From Methylotenera_A sp040387515 (GTDB lineage: Bacteria > Pseudomonadota > Gammaproteobacteria > Burkholderiales > Methylophilaceae), in assembly GCA_040387515.1 (NCBI GenBank), contig JAZKDP010000021.1, positions 5,707 through 69,706 on the forward strand: a stretch of DNA of 64,000 nt. Direction: 5' to 3'. Shown here piece after piece: positions 35,709-44,370 of this stretch. A program made the position numbers and the translations under genes. How positions within the stretch are numbered: position 1 is the first letter of the stretch; each line of letters opens with the position of its first letter. The notes under the pieces were generated by a model. The model did no database searches, was not told the DNA's origin, and saw nothing but the letters and a program-made list of their open reading frames with translations.

Positions 35709-36434
35709 CTATTTAGTTAGCCACGAGGCATAAGCCTTAATATCAATCATCGGTACGGTTCCGCAGCTCTGCAATCTTGAAATCAATTCAAACAAAAATG
35801 TCGCTGCATGTTTTGCATGGTCACTGACTTCATATGATTTTGTCAATGGATCGTAATTAAAGGCTCCGTGCGCAGCAACACAACCTAGATCTAAATGCCC
35901 ATTAATAACATCATTATTTAAAGCCTTCATCAAAGGCTCCCCCAATGGCGGATTCCATGTACTCTCCAATGCCAGAATACCACCTATAATTCCAACCAAT
36001 GGTTTTGGTGGGTAAACTCCACCTACATAAGGCACTGGGATACTAGTCCTATGTAATACTCTCACGCTTGCTACTTTTTCTTGTGCATATTTTATAAGGT
36101 CAGCTGTAATTTCTTGCTTGGCCTCGAATACAGCATACACACTCTCTGCCGGAATTATGAGATTTCCTTCATAATTGAAAATGAATGGAGAGTATTGTCG
36201 GTCAAATACTACTACATCTATTTGTTGACTAAAGCTTCCTTTGCTATCTACGACATGCGCCTTCTCACACTGATAACGCTTTGGTAAATATTTTTGCAAT
36301 AAATCCAGCCAAATCCCTTCGCTAGCATCCCCTTTAGTACCAGGATGAGCAAAGGCTTTTCTTGCGGTTGTTAAGCGCTGATGAATATCTTCATGCAAAC
36401 TTGATAACAAAACATCTAATGACCAATCAGACAT
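35709..36434 (-). CDS. nucC: CBASS effector nuclease NucC
   Basis: NucC is a cyclic tri-AMP-activated double-strand DNA endonuclease that degrades the chromosome and aborts infection. The 241-residue protein has the characterised family length and start (MSDWSL). The restriction-type catalytic set lies at D73 (SQQIDVVVF), E104 and K106 (AVFEAK), matching the numbering I recall for E. coli NucC. Allosteric-site residues cannot be checked from memory. It is the last gene of the CBASS operon, 13 bp after cap6. Confidence 0.93.
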   Translation of the reverse strand: MSDWSLDVLLSSLHEDIHQRLTTARKAFAHPGTKGDASEGIWLDLLQKYLPKRYQCEKAHVVDSKGSFSQQIDVVVFDRQYSPFIFNYEGNLIIPAESVYAVFEAKQEITADLIKYAQEKVASVRVLHRTSIPVPYVGGVYPPKPLVGIIGGILALESTWNPPLGEPLMKALNNDVINGHLDLGCVAAHGAFNYDPLTKSYEVSDHAKHAATFLFELISRLQSCGTVPMIDIKAYASWLTK

Positions 36435-36447
36435 ATTAAAGTCCTTA

Positions 36448-37377
36448 TTATTTATCGTTAAAAGGCGGAGTGGCAGACATTAAATTTGCAATCTCTATGG
36501 CTCTAGATGCCATTATTGGTTTATCTGGATAGGCATCCAGAATTATGGTTGGAATTAAACGTTGCGTTAAATCGGAATAAGTAAATCCATAACTCTTAGA
36601 AGTAGACTTACCTGTAGCATCTACTAAAGCTTTAATATCAGATTTATTAAACCCAATATTGGAAAATGATTGCTCTAAAACAGAGTTACGTTGAGAATCA
36701 TCAGGTCTGTGAAACTCCAATATATCAGCAGCTCTTCGTCTTACAGCCGGATCCAAAGCGTTTAATCGATTGGTGCACATTATTACTGTTACTGGCAATT
36801 TTGCATTTGCAAGCCTATCAATTCCACGAATAAATGCATTTACGCCAGCTCTATCCTCATGATGCATCTGATCAGATTCTCTTGACTGTGCAATAGCGTC
36901 AGCCTCATCAACTAAAAGAATAACTCCCCCCCTTGCTGTCCCGGTTGAGCTTTTAAATTTAGATGCTTGATTAAATGCCTCCTCAAATGCAGAACTTACC
37001 AGCTGAGTCATCTCACCAACACGACCTTGTCCTCTGGAGGACAAACTTAATGGCAACAAAGTAATATCAATGTTTTCTTGCCTAGCTACTGCGTCACCAA
37101 TAGTTTCCGCCAACTCTGTTTTACCAGAACCAACGTCACCGGCCAGAATGACTAAAGGTGGTCGTCGTAGAACTAAGGTCAATAAATTCGCAGATTCAAC
37201 ATGGTTTTTTCTCATCCATTTTTCTAGTCCTGCAGGATTAATCAATACACTTATGGTATTTTTGAGGCGATTAATTTTCTCATCCATTCCCACGAGTCTA
37301 TTAAGCCTCTCTCGCGAGTCAGTATTAGGTAAAACAGTGGAGTTTTCGAACAATCCATTAGTAAGCTTCGTATCCAT
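36448..37377 (-). CDS. cap6: CBASS TRIP13-like AAA+ ATPase Cap6
   Basis: Cap6 disassembles active HORMA-CD-NTase complexes and so limits signalling. The 309-residue protein has Walker A at 80-87 (GDVGSGKT), Walker B at about 153-160 (ILLVDEAD), a sensor-1 Asn in MCTNRLN, and Arg residues near 212-214 in AVRRRAAD. The N-terminal region before Walker A is short, as in bacterial TRIP13. It lies one base after cap7 and 13 bp before nucC. Confidence 0.92.
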   Translation of the reverse strand: MDTKLTNGLFENSTVLPNTDSRERLNRLVGMDEKINRLKNTISVLINPAGLEKWMRKNHVESANLLTLVLRRPPLVILAGDVGSGKTELAETIGDAVARQENIDITLLPLSLSSRGQGRVGEMTQLVSSAFEEAFNQASKFKSSTGTARGGVILLVDEADAIAQSRESDQMHHEDRAGVNAFIRGIDRLANAKLPVTVIMCTNRLNALDPAVRRRAADILEFHRPDDSQRNSVLEQSFSNIGFNKSDIKALVDATGKSTSKSYGFTYSDLTQRLIPTIILDAYPDKPIMASRAIEIANLMSATPPFNDK

Positions 37378-37378
37378 A

Positions 37379-37894
37379 TTAATATTTCCTTATAGTTGCT
37401 CGTCCAAGTGAACGACCACCCGACGTGTATGTTTTATCATCCACAAAAAACCCGTTTAAAACTGTTGGTGCTGAGGCAGTACCACGTTGCAAGGTAAATT
37501 TGGCTTTAATTGCCGCTTGTTCAGCTGCTGATAACTTGTCCCAGTTATTGTTATATGTAAGAAAGCTATAGAAGCTCGCATTGCTAACATCCATCCCCGG
37601 TGGCACTCTACCTGGATCATCGTCACCTCCCATACCGAATAAATCTTTCGGCGTATAACGCAGCGCTGGCTCTATCCAGTTATCATTCTTTTTGTAACCA
37701 TAGGTGACTTCTTCCAAACAATTTGCCTTGAGCAGCTCAATTAACTCTTCTTCATACTGAGCAATGCTTACGTCTGATGGGTCTCCATAAAATCTTTGCA
37801 TACGCTTCAGATCTGTCGCGACCTTTGAGGCCAGATGCCTTGCATGGGTAATGGTGAAGGTTTCTGTTGCTGAGAGAGTGAAGCTTGAACTCAT
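37379..37894 (-). CDS. cap7: CBASS HORMA-domain protein Cap7
   Basis: Bacterial HORMA proteins bind a closure peptide and then activate the CD-NTase. The 171-residue chain starts with SATETFTITHARHLASKVATDLKRM-type helices, has a GMGGDDDPGRVPPGMDVSNASFYSF middle segment, and ends in a TYTSGGRSLGRATIRKY seatbelt-like tail. Identification rests on this shape and on its position between CdnC and TRIP13. There is only one HORMA gene, as in type III systems with a single Cap7. Confidence 0.88.
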   Translation of the reverse strand: MSSSFTLSATETFTITHARHLASKVATDLKRMQRFYGDPSDVSIAQYEEELIELLKANCLEEVTYGYKKNDNWIEPALRYTPKDLFGMGGDDDPGRVPPGMDVSNASFYSFLTYNNNWDKLSAAEQAAIKAKFTLQRGTASAPTVLNGFFVDDKTYTSGGRSLGRATIRKY

Positions 37895-37898
37895 TTAT

Positions 37899-38864
37899 TT
37901 ATCCTTTGAATGAAGAGCCAAAAACTTTTTGCCAGTAATAGACGGTTAGTTCTTTAGTAGTTGCTGCCAAAGCTGAATCTATGGCGTCCCCAGCATCCAA
38001 AGCCGCCTCATTTATAACTAATGCGTTATTGCTTGTATATAACTTAGCAACATTGTTTGTTGAATTAACTGGGTCAATGATTCTCACAGGTAAGGTTGAT
38101 GTCGGCACAGATGAGGCCGAGTAGTTATCTTCAAACACAATTAGCTCTTTTAAATTTGTTTTAGCTAGGTATGTAAAGAAGTGCTGTAAAGCCTCCGGGT
38201 AATCAGAAAAATCTACCCCTTGATCTGCAAGGCGAGCTAATATCAATTCAATCATAAAGGATTTGAATCTAAATCCCTCCTGCTCCTGTTTCATACGTCT
38301 TGCCCAGAATTTAACTAGCCTTACAACTTGTGCAAAATGCTTAGGATGTGCATTTTTTCTTTTTTTAGCAAAATCTAGATGCATAGGAATGCTTGTTTCA
38401 AGAAATGAACCATCATCTTGACTAATCAAGTTTCCTTTCCAATCCTTATCACCGTAATACAGGATCGGCACCACATCCACATCCAATCCACTGCCAACAA
38501 ATGACACTGTGACTGAATACGTTTGCGGTTGAACTTGTTCTGGCTTAAAGTTAGGAAAGGCCTTTCTAAGCTTATCGGCTAAATAAGTAAGCAACTCTTG
38601 TATATCGGTAGGGGCTTCTGACCCGCTTATATAGACGGCAACATCAATATCATTAAGGCTATTTAAGGCAGTACCTTTCGCTAAACTGCCTGCTACCATC
38701 ATTCTTTTTAAACTAAAGTCTGGATGATCTTCTAAATAGCCCTCCAACTTATCTCTTAGCCTTTTTGCCTGTGCACGATATTCATCAGCTTTATCTTTAG
38801 GGAGATTTACCCTTTCCTCGGCAAACTTAACAATATCTTTGTGATCTATATGAAGACGTGACAC
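37899..38864 (-). CDS. cdnC: CBASS CD-NTase CdnC
   Basis: CdnC makes cyclic oligoadenylate, cyclic tri-AMP in the NucC-type systems. The start is set at GTG 38864: AAAGGAG lies 5 bases upstream, and residues 1-20 (SRLHIDHKDIVKFAEERVNL) align with the family start, so an upstream TTG at 38915 is rejected. With this start the nucleotidyltransferase motif GS is at 59-60, the metal aspartates are D72 and D74 (NDIDVAVYI), and the third acidic residue is in GLDVDVVP. The length is 321 residues. It is the first gene of the operon and has its own promoter. Confidence 0.94.
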   Translation of the reverse strand: MSRLHIDHKDIVKFAEERVNLPKDKADEYRAQAKRLRDKLEGYLEDHPDFSLKRMMVAGSLAKGTALNSLNDIDVAVYISGSEAPTDIQELLTYLADKLRKAFPNFKPEQVQPQTYSVTVSFVGSGLDVDVVPILYYGDKDWKGNLISQDDGSFLETSIPMHLDFAKKRKNAHPKHFAQVVRLVKFWARRMKQEQEGFRFKSFMIELILARLADQGVDFSDYPEALQHFFTYLAKTNLKELIVFEDNYSASSVPTSTLPVRIIDPVNSTNNVAKLYTSNNALVINEAALDAGDAIDSALAATTKELTVYYWQKVFGSSFKG

Positions 38865-38947
38865 GTTTACTCCTTTATTAACATTTTTAAGAATATCTTT
38901 AACGCAATTAAGCAATATAAAATATTCGGAATAGCGAACTTTAAGTG

Positions 38948-38975
38948 AGTATATGCCTTATTTAAAAAATGTCAA
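38948..38975 (-). promoter_or_regulatory. Sigma70-type promoter of the CBASS operon
   Basis: On the minus strand TTGACA (38975-38970, perfect -35) is followed after 16 bp by TATACT (38953-38948, good -10). Transcription would begin near 38941, about 75 bp before the cdnC GTG. The spacer and boxes are close to consensus, so the operon would be strong unless repressed. Confidence 0.8.
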
Positions 38976-38986
38976 AATAAATTCGG

Positions 38987-39011
38987 TATCGTGGTATTAT
39001 TATTTACGATA
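38987..39011. promoter_or_regulatory. Inverted repeat, candidate operator of the CapH-like regulator
   Basis: TATCGT (38987-38992) and ACGATA (39006-39011) are perfect 6-bp arms with 13 bp between. They lie between the CBASS promoter and the start of the XRE gene, at a place suited to control both divergent operons. Binding is inferred. Confidence 0.5.
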
Positions 39012-39034
39012 ATTTTTTTTAAAGGATGGATAAG

Positions 39035-39358
39035 ATGGCTACCCGTCTAGGCGAAAAACTTTACGAACTAAGAAAAAAAAGAGTGTTTACTTTAGATAAG
39101 TTGGCAGAACTCTCAGGGTTAAGTAAAAGTTATATATGGGAATTAGAAAACAAAGAGTCGCAAAGACCATCAGCAGAGAAATTAACAGCGCTGGCTGATG
39201 TTTTGGGTGTAAGTGCGTCCTACTTCATTGAAGAAGACGTGAGACAACCCGAAGAGCGGCATTTAGATGAAGCTTTTTTTAGAAACTATCAAAAATTAGA
39301 GCCGGACTCTAAACAACAACTTCGGAAAATCTTGGATACTTTCAAGAAGAAACCGTGA
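39035..39358 (+). CDS. capH: XRE-family regulator, CapH-like
   Basis: The 107-residue protein has a helix-turn-helix at about 6-62 (TLDKLAELSGLSKSYIWELE) and a short C-terminal helical tail (FFRNYQKLEPDSKQQLRKIL). The start is placed at ATG 39035 because AAAGGA lies about 8 bases before it, while the in-frame ATG at 39026 overlaps that ribosome site. It is divergent from the CBASS operon and overlaps the metallopeptidase gene by 4 bp (GTGA). CapH-CapP pairs are known to repress CBASS until DNA damage. Assignment is by context and domain. Confidence 0.8.
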   Translation: MATRLGEKLYELRKKRVFTLDKLAELSGLSKSYIWELENKESQRPSAEKLTALADVLGVSASYFIEEDVRQPEERHLDEAFFRNYQKLEPDSKQQLRKILDTFKKKP

Positions 39359-40218
39359 CCGCAGAAACTTTAACTCCGCCTAAAGCAGCTAATCGACTAA
39401 ATCGAATACTGGAAACTGTTAGTTCAGCACATGAATTAAATAGATTTCCAGTAAATATTGAAGAGCTAGCATTAGGGGTAAATGGTGTTTTCGGCTGGCA
39501 GGATAAAATCGCTGAGATTCAAGCTGCTGACATTCCGGGTTTTGAAGGATGTTTAGTATCAAACGATACGAAAACAACTTGGTTCATACTTTACAATGAC
39601 TCAATGAAATCACCGGGTCGTGTTAGATTCACTCAAGCTCATGAGTTAGGCCATTATATTCTGCACCGCTTTCAAAAAGACTCTTTTGAATGTCCAACTG
39701 CAGGTGATATGTGCAATCTCTCTACAGAGGAAAAAGATATAGAATCGGAGGCAGATGAGTTTGCATCTTACTTGCTCATGCCTTTCGATGACTTTAGAAA
39801 GCAGCTAAATGATTCTGTAGATTTGGATCTTTTAGGTCACTGCGCTATTAGATATGGAGTGTCATTAACTGCAGCAATTCTAAGATGGCTTGAAATTACT
39901 GAAGTAAAGGCCGTTCTGATTATTTCTAGAAGCGGCTTTATGAAGTGGGCGTGGTCTAGCAAGACGGCGTTCAAGGCTGGGGCTTTTTTCAGAACAAAGC
40001 AAAATACAATCCCAATTCCTTTAAACTCATTAGCTGCTAATGAGTTAATAAAACAAGAACGTAAAGGTGTAAATATTCCGGGCAGAACTTGGTTCAGACA
40101 TGCAGAAGCTACGATGGACTTAAAAGAGATGAAAATCATTAGCGATAATTTTGATTATGTTATTACATTATTAATTTTACCGTCTGTTTCAGATGTCTGG
40201 CCTGATAGAACTTTTTAG
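39355..40218 (+). CDS. capP: ImmA/IrrE-type zinc metallopeptidase, CapP-like
   Basis: The 287-residue protein has the zinc motif HELGH at 96-100 and a downstream ExxADEFA helix (E132 in ESEADEFASYLLMP) giving the third ligand. Such peptidases cleave the paired XRE repressor. Cys residues at 113 and 120 lie just after the zinc motif; a cysteine switch was reported for CapP as I recall, and these are candidates. The start is GTG, overlapping the regulator gene. The C-terminal ~110 residues are a separate domain of unknown fold, possibly a sensor. Confidence 0.85.
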   Translation: MTAETLTPPKAANRLNRILETVSSAHELNRFPVNIEELALGVNGVFGWQDKIAEIQAADIPGFEGCLVSNDTKTTWFILYNDSMKSPGRVRFTQAHELGHYILHRFQKDSFECPTAGDMCNLSTEEKDIESEADEFASYLLMPFDDFRKQLNDSVDLDLLGHCAIRYGVSLTAAILRWLEITEVKAVLIISRSGFMKWAWSSKTAFKAGAFFRTKQNTIPIPLNSLAANELIKQERKGVNIPGRTWFRHAEATMDLKEMKIISDNFDYVITLLILPSVSDVWPDRTF

Positions 40219-40312
40219 GTTCAAATACCTAAGCAGTATTTAGATAATTTTCGCGGACGCGAAGATAATTAAGCGAAAACTTCCAATAACCAACGCGAGA
40301 TTAACTTAATTT

Positions 40313-40837
40313 ATGCCTACAATCCATTATGTTGCATATGGCTCGAATCTTCACCCGACAAGAATGACTGAACGAGTCCCATCTGCTCGTGTTCTAGGTG
40401 TAATAGTATTACCTGGTTATTTATTGGCATTCAACAAACGTAGTACAGATAAATCAGCAAAATGTATGTTGTACTCTCAACAAACTCAGCCTTCGCAAGC
40501 CTATGGTGTTCTTTACGAATTCAATTCAAATGAGAAAAAATTACTTGATAATGCAGAAGGACTTGGAAATGGGTATTACGAACAGCAAGTAAATGTACCT
40601 TTAAATGGTATCGATTACATCGCATATATTTACATGGCTAACTCTAGCCATATAGACACTTCACTTCCACCATATACTTGGTACAAAAATCTTGTGCTCG
40701 CGGGAGCGGTATACCATAATTTTCCAGCTGAATACGTGCAATACATTATGGATATAGCTTCACTTGAGGACTTTGATATTGATAGACGAGAGAAAAATAA
40801 TGAGTTGTTACGTCAAATAGGATGGGAATTTATTTAG
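40313..40837 (+). CDS. Gamma-glutamylcyclotransferase-like protein
   Basis: The 174-residue protein begins with the family loop VAYGSNLHPTRM, continues with YGVLYEF, and has the candidate catalytic Glu in NAEGLGNGYYE. The fold acts on gamma-glutamyl-amines or peptides. It is co-directional with the CapH/CapP-like genes (95 bp gap with a short TTCGCG/CGCGAA inverted repeat at 40250-40263). A tie to CBASS is only positional. It could be a passenger gene or a self-protection factor. Confidence 0.78.
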   Translation: MPTIHYVAYGSNLHPTRMTERVPSARVLGVIVLPGYLLAFNKRSTDKSAKCMLYSQQTQPSQAYGVLYEFNSNEKKLLDNAEGLGNGYYEQQVNVPLNGIDYIAYIYMANSSHIDTSLPPYTWYKNLVLAGAVYHNFPAEYVQYIMDIASLEDFDIDRREKNNELLRQIGWEFI

Positions 40838-41050
40838 TAAAATTTCGGCATACGAATACGCAACGAGAAGGGGACAATTCCAATTGCTTTAATAACATTG
40901 TTATTAATTGAACTGCTGAAAAGCATTAGAAATGCCACAACTCTGCGTGGTGATATGTGCATTATGCAGATTTAAGAAGTTATTACTAGGCAATGTGGAT
41001 GAAGCGCTGGGTTGTTTTTAACTGATGATGTTTATGACTTTTTGTTTTGC

Positions 41051-41785
41051 TTAGTCGATGCTATTTTTATATTTTAATATCAAAGCATCATGCAACTCTT
41101 TTAAAGCATCAGGATATTGGTTTACTGGCAAACGGTTAATGTCAAAATCAGTGCAGATATCCACATCTTTTTGTGATATGTAGCTTCTATGAATTAAGTT
41201 CGCCTCCATCTCATCTTCTGGAATGGCATATTCCCGCTCATCAATGTCTGAGCTATTAACTAGAAAGCGACTATAAACTTCCAAGATAATAGGTCGCATG
41301 TGATGCTGTATGTTAACAACTTCCACCATCATTTCTGAAATTTCCTTATCAATGCTGGCTTTATCATTAAAAAATACAGTTCCACTTGGGTGAGCTATTT
41401 TGTTACGTCGTTTAACAAATTTAGCAAACTCACCCACATGCTCGTTGGAGCAGCCAATAAGCTTGAGAAATCGGAATATCTGCGATTCCTTTAGTTTTTC
41501 GTAGAATTTAAAAGGTGTGTTAGCTTCAAGTAGAATATTTTCAGAATCGCTTTGAAAGCCAACGAGTGCATTCTTAAAATCTTTCTCCCGCGCCAACCTG
41601 ATTTGCCAAATAGAAAAACTCACAAAACTCATGTAAAGTAAATGAAAAGCTAAACTCGCAAATTCGTATTTTTCACTTGTATAGTTGCTCTGAAATGCAT
41701 CCCAAAGAAATGCAATATACTCCTCCTCTGACCTTGACTTGAAAGAGACTGGCAGATAGCCTGCAAGCTCCAGTGCATCATCCAT
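41051..41785 (-). CDS. HEPN-like protein of unknown function in the type I restriction operon
   Basis: I do not recognise a named family. The 244-residue protein is helix-rich with a FVKRRNKIAHPSG segment, in which R127-N-x3-H132 matches the HEPN motif R-x4-H used in RNases and toxins. Its start overlaps the end of the HsdM-HsdS gene by 8 bp, so it is translationally coupled. The position after the restriction genes suggests an accessory defence function. No partner nucleotidyltransferase is adjacent. The intergenic stretch after it (40838-41050) contains nothing recognisable. Confidence 0.65.
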   Translation of the reverse strand: MDDALELAGYLPVSFKSRSEEEYIAFLWDAFQSNYTSEKYEFASLAFHLLYMSFVSFSIWQIRLAREKDFKNALVGFQSDSENILLEANTPFKFYEKLKESQIFRFLKLIGCSNEHVGEFAKFVKRRNKIAHPSGTVFFNDKASIDKEISEMMVEVVNIQHHMRPIILEVYSRFLVNSSDIDEREYAIPEDEMEANLIHRSYISQKDVDICTDFDINRLPVNQYPDALKELHDALILKYKNSID

Positions 41786-44330
41786 TACTTACCTCCGTGG
41801 CATACTGCTCATCATCTCCCCAGATGCGAGTAAGGGTGGCTTGGATCTTTTTTTCGAAACGAGCAATGAGTTCACTGTTAGCTGAGACCAATGCTTGTTC
41901 GGATTTAATTTCGGCGATAATCTGTTGTTGCGTTTCAAGTGACGGAATGGGAATTGTATATCCTTCAACAACTGCTCTTGGAACGCGCTGGAGCCCACCT
42001 GTTCCGGTCATTTGAGCTATAGCAGTTTCACGAAACTCCTGAGTTTTTATGCAAATATATATCCACTCTGGCAAGAGACGCCCATCTGAACGCAAAACAT
42101 AAAACTCACTAGAACCAAAACCTATGCCATTAACTAGGTTCTTTGCAATGCCGGCCTTCCCGTTTTCAAAACAGGGCGTAACCTTTGCAAGCAAAACATC
42201 ATCGTTCCGGAAGTAGGTATAGCTACTTGTTACTTCAGCTAGTTTCTTGGTGTCTTTTTGTTCAAAATACATCTCGTTTTCATTCAAATCTGCCATAGGA
42301 ACAAATGAAATAACAGTATTGTCATCCATTTCATTAAGTTCGCTTTTTCTAGGATTTACAATACACGCTTCCCCAATCGGTATTAGCGGCCAGTCGGGGT
42401 GGATTGGGATGTGAGGACTGTAGTTATCGAGTACGGCACGAGCGCCGTTGATTATTATTTGGTAACCCTCGATCTCTGCCACAATTGCCTTCTGCAGATC
42501 AAGTGGTGGCAAAGGGATAATAAATTTCGCAAGCGCTGACAAATTTAGGTTAGAAATATTGGTTGTGGTGTTCGCATTGCGAACAAAAAAGTCAGCAGCA
42601 TAAGCCGTGCGGAGGCAGTGAATTAGGTAACCATCAAGAACCTGGTCATTCGCACGTATTACCGACATAAACGCTCCGAAAGACATAGGTTGCTCGACTT
42701 TAGGTACGTGCGTTGTTCTTCCCAGTAAATTAAGACTGTTGGCCGTGGAAATCAGTATGTCACCCGAGCGTAGTAGCTTAGTTTCATCTTTCAGCAAATT
42801 TCGTGGAATGTGGTAAAGATCGTTTTCGACAATCCCAGATGCTTGCGAGGCTTTGGTGGTCGCAACTAGCAAGGAGTTTTCTGAAGCACTTTCAAGTTGA
42901 TCAGACCTCCCAAAAGTAATCCCTCTAAGTAACTCGGCCACATCACCCAGTGGGATCATGGGGAAGCTAGTATGGCCCTTGAGGGCGGTTTGATATCGCT
43001 CCCCGCTGAGATTGTAGTCGCCATTTGCGGCAATTTTTTCTTTCGGCACTATTAGCCCCAGTGAGGGCTGAAAGTTATCAATTGGTTGTTGGCTACGTAG
43101 CAAATGAAGGTATTCGGCAAGCTCAAGTTGTACTTGTGTTAGCTGCTCACCAGCATTCGCACGGCGCTGGGCACCGAGGCCGAAGCCATCGTTATCAACT
43201 TTAAAGAAAGCCACACTGTCACTTTGTTTAGCAAGAGATTTATCTAAAATGAGTATTGATGTTTTTACACCAGAATATGGGTTGAAAACACCTGCAGGTA
43301 GAGAGACTACGGCGACTAAAGAATTTTCAACCAGCATTTTGCGCAAATCTTTGTAGGCGGTCTGGCTCTGGAAAATGATGCCTTCAGGCACAATAATGCC
43401 TGCACGGCCAGTGGGTGTAAGGTGTTCTGCAATGTAATCTACAAATAGAACTTCGCTACGCTTGGCTTGAATGCTAAAGCGCTTATGTGGTTTGATACCC
43501 CCTTTTGGAGACATGAAGGGCGGATTGGCGAGAATGACATCAGCAAACTCGTTCCATCGGTCCTCAGATGTCAACGAATCATATTCAAAGATATGTGGAT
43601 CGGTGAAGCCATGAAGATACAGATTAACTAGTGACAGGCGCACCATGTCTGGCGAAATGTCGTAACCTTTGAAATTTTTAGCGAGGTTGCCCTTTTCGTC
43701 TGGGGTCAGTGTACTGATATTCTTGGTATCTGTATTGGTGCGCAGAATGTGTTTGTAAGCAGAAATGAGGAAGCCTGCTGTACCGCAGGCAGGGTCAAGA
43801 ATTACGTCACCCTTTTTAGGTGCTAAGACTTCAACGATGAAATCAATAATATGGCGAGGGGTACGGAACTGCCCCGCATCGCCTTGTGAACCTAAAACTG
43901 AGAGCAAATACTCAAAAGCATCGCCAAGGCGCTCACTATGATCATAGCTAAATTCATCAATAATCTTAAGAAAGCTTTTAAGCGTTTCAGGATCGCGATA
44001 AGGCAGGTATGCATTTTTAAAAATATCGCGAAACAGTGGAGGAATGCCAGGATTCTGTGGCATGGTACTAATGCCTTCACCATAGAGACCAATCAATTCG
44101 TGGCCGCCAATTCCAGCACTCATTAGCTTCGCCCAGCCATAACGGGCAAAGTCACCGGTAAAGAATTTACGCTTGCCGCCAAACTCCTCTGCCTCAGCAT
44201 CCATGTCATCCATGAATTTGTAAATTAGGGCGATGGTAATCTGCTCGACTTGTGATTTAGGATCCGGCACTTTCCCCACTAAAATGTCTCGGGCGCTATC
44301 AATGCGGCGTTTAGTATTAGTATCTAACAT
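41778..44330 (-). CDS. hsdM: Type I restriction-modification HsdM-HsdS fusion
   Basis: The 850-residue chain has an N-terminal HsdM part (about 1-440) with the SAM motif DPACGTAGF at 179-187 and the catalytic NPPF at 269-272, then two HsdS-type target recognition domains: about 465-640 (IPLGDVAELLRGITFG through IIPLPPLDLQKAIV) and about 660-835 (IPIGEACIVNPRKSEL through IPIPSLETQQQII). Each ends in the conserved helix. So methylase and specificity subunit are one protein, with two half-sites. It is 40 bp after hsdR. The methylated motif cannot be predicted here. Confidence 0.93.
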   Translation of the reverse strand: MLDTNTKRRIDSARDILVGKVPDPKSQVEQITIALIYKFMDDMDAEAEEFGGKRKFFTGDFARYGWAKLMSAGIGGHELIGLYGEGISTMPQNPGIPPLFRDIFKNAYLPYRDPETLKSFLKIIDEFSYDHSERLGDAFEYLLSVLGSQGDAGQFRTPRHIIDFIVEVLAPKKGDVILDPACGTAGFLISAYKHILRTNTDTKNISTLTPDEKGNLAKNFKGYDISPDMVRLSLVNLYLHGFTDPHIFEYDSLTSEDRWNEFADVILANPPFMSPKGGIKPHKRFSIQAKRSEVLFVDYIAEHLTPTGRAGIIVPEGIIFQSQTAYKDLRKMLVENSLVAVVSLPAGVFNPYSGVKTSILILDKSLAKQSDSVAFFKVDNDGFGLGAQRRANAGEQLTQVQLELAEYLHLLRSQQPIDNFQPSLGLIVPKEKIAANGDYNLSGERYQTALKGHTSFPMIPLGDVAELLRGITFGRSDQLESASENSLLVATTKASQASGIVENDLYHIPRNLLKDETKLLRSGDILISTANSLNLLGRTTHVPKVEQPMSFGAFMSVIRANDQVLDGYLIHCLRTAYAADFFVRNANTTTNISNLNLSALAKFIIPLPPLDLQKAIVAEIEGYQIIINGARAVLDNYSPHIPIHPDWPLIPIGEACIVNPRKSELNEMDDNTVISFVPMADLNENEMYFEQKDTKKLAEVTSSYTYFRNDDVLLAKVTPCFENGKAGIAKNLVNGIGFGSSEFYVLRSDGRLLPEWIYICIKTQEFRETAIAQMTGTGGLQRVPRAVVEGYTIPIPSLETQQQIIAEIKSEQALVSANSELIARFEKKIQATLTRIWGDDEQYATEVSNG

Positions 44331-44370
44331 TTACTATTCTTCATTTTAATCTTTAAGTTTGAAATTGGTT

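Noticed and set aside
38865..38915. Upstream TTG start for cdnC (17 extra residues)
   Set aside because: The strong AAAGGAG site lies inside this extension and directly precedes GTG 38864, where the family alignment begins.
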